64,000 nucleotides of DNA from Rhodocollybia butyracea (taxonomy: Eukaryota > Basidiomycota > Agaricomycetes > Agaricales > Omphalotaceae). The stretch covers positions 62,001-126,000 of the forward strand of contig JADNRY010000077.1 of NCBI GenBank assembly GCA_015501585.1, read 5' to 3'. The position numbers and the translations under genes are program-made. This document shows, one piece after another, positions 61,869-64,000 of this stretch (the stretch's first letter is position 1; each line of letters starts with the position of its first letter). The notes under the pieces were generated by a model. That model had not been told where the DNA came from and searched no databases. It was given only the letters and a program-made list of their open reading frames with translations.

Positions 61869-63371
61869 TCAGAATGAGATGAAGAGTTTTTTCTCCATCA
61901 ACGCGTTAATATCTTCCAAAGGAGGCAAAGCGTTGGGGGAGAATAAAGTTAAATGAGGCGAGTTATCCTCAAAGGGCCGATAAGCACCCGCTTTGAAGTA
62001 TCGTATGGATAACTGAAGCCCTTCCTTCCGCAACTTTCGTAAACGCTTCAGATGTGCGTCGGAAAAAGTCGCCATATCATGTGGGAGGATCACATCACAT
62101 ATTTCCAACCTGGAAAACGGAGTTTGAATTGACCGTTTACGCTGGAGGAAATTTAAGAAACGTTTATTCGATACACATTGGCGCATGCGATGGGAAGGCA
62201 CGACGAGTCTGAAAACTGCGAGATGAGGGCACAAAGGTGGGTCAGAGCAGGAACTGGATACGCCGCTGAGGCTTGCAAGGAGTGAATCTTGCAACGTATG
62301 CGTTTCTCCAATTTGATAACCTTCTGCACAACCCATATCGACGACTTCAAGAATGGCGAGATTGGGTGTAAACGAGAGACACTCTGCTAAAACTTTGGGC
62401 TCCATTACAGCATGTAGCCTTAAATGCTTCAAGTTTTCGAGTGGCTTTGAGAAAAACGTTTGTCGAATAGGAAAATAGGTTCGTGGACCCCAGTCTACTG
62501 AAAATGTGCGGACCGAAGGAAATGCCACTGCACAGATGGTTTCGGAGACCGCAGTTGTCGAAATCGTACCACATCTTCCTCTGAGAATAATCGACATTGT
62601 GTGGAGGTGCGGAAGTGATATACAGCGTTTGGGTACAACAGATATGTAGGAAAATTCCACCCGAACAAGGCAGGACTGCAGCCGGGGCATCTCCCCCAGA
62701 AGGTTAAGTAATGTTGTTGGTGATAGTAGACCTTCATCGATATCACCACCAGATATCAGCTCCAGCTCTGTGATATTAGCCCATTTGTAATCCGAGTGCA
62801 TGGAATGAATGCGATCCGAATCGATGTCCCTAAGATTCAAACTGAATTTTGCAAGAGAAGGCATCCTGGGGAACCAGCACCAGCATGGTATACCTGCATT
62901 GGTTAGAGTATCGTTGGTTCTCTCCGGAGGATGAAGCGAAAGTACTGTTAAAGCGGGGAACTCTGGCGCGAGATCGTTGAGCAGCGAAAAGTATGGCATG
63001 TCAAGGACGAGGCGGAGGGTGGTAAATCGCTTGCTGTGTGACATCAATGCTTCGAATAATGAGTCGGGGACAGCTGGTGCTTTTGAATCGATAACTAAAG
63101 ATATGAAAAGTGGGAGAGACTTGGAGCGCCCTAGCCATATTTGAATCGTTTCCTCGGTTTGAGAGATTTCTTCTGGAGATATCTCGTCATCAAGGAATAT
63201 ATGCAGCGTATTCCAGAGACTGGGAAAGCTGAGAGCAACCTCTCTCCAGCGCTGGCAGATGGATGTCAAAAGTAACGGGGCTTGAGCGGCGCTGATGTAC
63301 GAAAATCTGTCGGTCGGTAGACAATGAACGAAAATTTCTCCAAGTACTTCTACTGGTAGCCTAGAGGCCAT
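61869..63371 (-). CDS. F-box protein, basidiomycete type with leucine-rich C-terminus, copy 2 (intact)
   Basis: A single uninterrupted frame of 500 residues without introns. The N-terminus is an F-box-like motif (MASRLPVEVLGEIFVHCLP...SICQRWREVALSFPSLWNTL). The rest holds repeated Leu-rich patterns (LPHLHTMSIIL, LENLKHLRLH, FTPNLAILEVVDMG) typical of the very large F-box/LRR families in agaricomycetes. These are thought to be substrate adaptors of SCF ubiquitin ligases, with unknown substrates. It lies head to head with the ERV46 copy 2 gene (278 bp between start codons). The lack of introns contrasts with almost every other gene in the window. Confidence 0.85.
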   Translation of the reverse strand: MASRLPVEVLGEIFVHCLPTDRFSYISAAQAPLLLTSICQRWREVALSFPSLWNTLHIFLDDEISPEEISQTEETIQIWLGRSKSLPLFISLVIDSKAPAVPDSLFEALMSHSKRFTTLRLVLDMPYFSLLNDLAPEFPALTVLSLHPPERTNDTLTNAGIPCWCWFPRMPSLAKFSLNLRDIDSDRIHSMHSDYKWANITELELISGGDIDEGLLSPTTLLNLLGEMPRLQSCLVRVEFSYISVVPKRCISLPHLHTMSIILRGRCGTISTTAVSETICAVAFPSVRTFSVDWGPRTYFPIRQTFFSKPLENLKHLRLHAVMEPKVLAECLSFTPNLAILEVVDMGCAEGYQIGETHTLQDSLLASLSGVSSSCSDPPLCPHLAVFRLVVPSHRMRQCVSNKRFLNFLQRKRSIQTPFSRLEICDVILPHDMATFSDAHLKRLRKLRKEGLQLSIRYFKAGAYRPFEDNSPHLTLFSPNALPPLEDINALMEKKLFISF

Positions 63372-63649
63372 CTTGTACTCGTGGTAAGTACTCGTGTCTC
63401 AAAAAAAGAGGTAAGTTGATCATATGATGTGTCGCGTGCGGACTTGGAGTAACGGAGCCCGGGCCCGGAGTCTTCGGTCTGCTTTGACTGCCCAAATGCA
63501 GAGTTCTAACGCCACGTCGTCAAATACTTGGTTCCGCCTTACTTATAAGTTACGGTGACTGGATGCCGCATACAATCCTGCCTTACTTTTATTAAGCTTA
63601 CAGTTTATCATCGTTGCTCTAGTTTGCCCACACATCGGGGAATTTAATC
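63372..63649. promoter_or_regulatory. Shared upstream region of F-box copy 2 and ERV46 copy 2
   Basis: Between ATGs at 63371 (minus) and 63650 (plus). Apart from the immediate start codon context it does not resemble the region before ERV46 copy 1. Confidence 0.4.
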
Positions 63650-64000
63650 ATGGCTAAGGGTTTTATGGCCGGTTTAAAAGGCGTTGACGCCTTTGGAAAG
63701 GTCCGTTGTTGCAGCTTTGGTCGCAACGACGTGCGCAAGTGTCTGACTTTATTTTTGCTTTTTGTAGACGACAGAAGATGTCAAGGTCAAGACACGCACT
63801 GGCGCTTTTCGTACGTCGTTGCATATTTGCCTCCAATGTTAGCTGTGGTTAAATCAAAGACTCAGTGACGCTTGTATCTGCAGCGATTATATTATCGTTT
63901 ACCCTCATGGAATTCATAGACTACCGGACAGTATACACAGATACTTCTCTTATTGTTGACCGGAGCAGAGGAGAGAAACTATCTATGCGAATGAACATCA
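63650..64000 (+). CDS. Erv46 copy 2, cut by the window end
   Basis: Exons 63650-63700, 63768-63810 and 63866 to the window end. Exon 1 reads MAKGFMAGLKGVDAFGK, exon 2 TTEDVKVKTRTGAF and exon 3 the first membrane helix (LTLVSAAIILSFTLMEFIDYR) and the start of the lumenal part. It is closely similar to copy 1 at 58156, with the same intron positions and phases; introns differ in sequence. The frame is open as far as it can be seen, so it may be functional. Splice sites are GTCCGT/GTAG and GTACGT/CTCAG. Confidence 0.88.

Larger units (their letters stand above)
59790..62820. repeat. Tandem segmental duplication of an ERV46-tail / F-box block
   Basis: The end of ERV46 copy 1, its 3' flank and the downstream F-box region (about 59790-61040) align with about 61610-62820. 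Shared signposts in order are: ATTGTCGG / ATCGTCGG, AAGAAG...GCAGAAATGGTTA-like tail, TTGCACAAGGAACTA (60011 and 61794), TACATCC followed by GGGAACT (60099 and 61852), then the minus-strand F-box C-terminal half. Divergence is clear, so the event is not recent. Confidence 0.8.

Overview
The window looks like nuclear DNA of a basidiomycete fungus, most likely an Agaricomycete. Genes are dense in places and split by many introns of roughly 45-65 nt with GT-AG (rarely GC-AG) borders. The gene families fit: a basidiomycete-type adenylate-forming reductase, a DUF6534 membrane protein, a Cdc25-like RasGEF with an SH3 domain, an Ecl1-like protein and leucine-rich F-box proteins. I rebuilt exon structures by hand, joining exons where reading frame, splice sites and family conservation agreed.

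Layout. 1-3.7 kb holds relics of two DNA transposons: the C-terminal part of a pogo/DDE_1 transposase, and a PIF/Harbinger element with nuclease and Myb/SANT genes. The Harbinger side abuts the signal-peptide exon of a secreted-protein gene (about 3.78-3.9 kb). 5.6-7.9 kb is a head-to-head pair, EAF6 (NuA4 subunit) and RPT5 (proteasome ATPase). A small secreted protein follows at 8.5-9.2 kb, then a 15-exon adenylate-forming reductase (9.9-14.0 kb), a purine/cytosine permease on the minus strand (14.2-16.3 kb), deoxyhypusine hydroxylase (16.5-17.8 kb) and a DUF6534 membrane protein (18.4-20.2 kb). 21.1-34.2 kb is a compact housekeeping block: GEM1/Miro, a four-helix membrane protein, a VWA protein, a G-patch protein, an F-box/WD protein and a RasGEF.

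From 34.2 to 51.5 kb the sequence is nearly empty, with one Ecl1-like gene (42.6-43.9 kb), a decayed gene, microsatellites and short tandem duplications. Genes resume with a BAHD-type acyltransferase, an OGFr-domain protein, a GSKIP-domain protein, VPS45 and ERV46. The right end (58.2-64 kb) is a rearranged tandem array of ERV46 and F-box units with one intact F-box gene, one broken F-box copy, a chimeric F-box/ERV46 remnant and the start of a second ERV46 copy.

Several conserved genes (RPT5, deoxyhypusine hydroxylase, the permease, the reductase and others) each need one or more single-base insertions or deletions to read through, often at short homopolymer runs. Many neighbours are clean. 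This looks more like consensus sequence error than gene death, and reading frames here should be used with that in mind. I found no tRNA, rRNA or CRISPR array.
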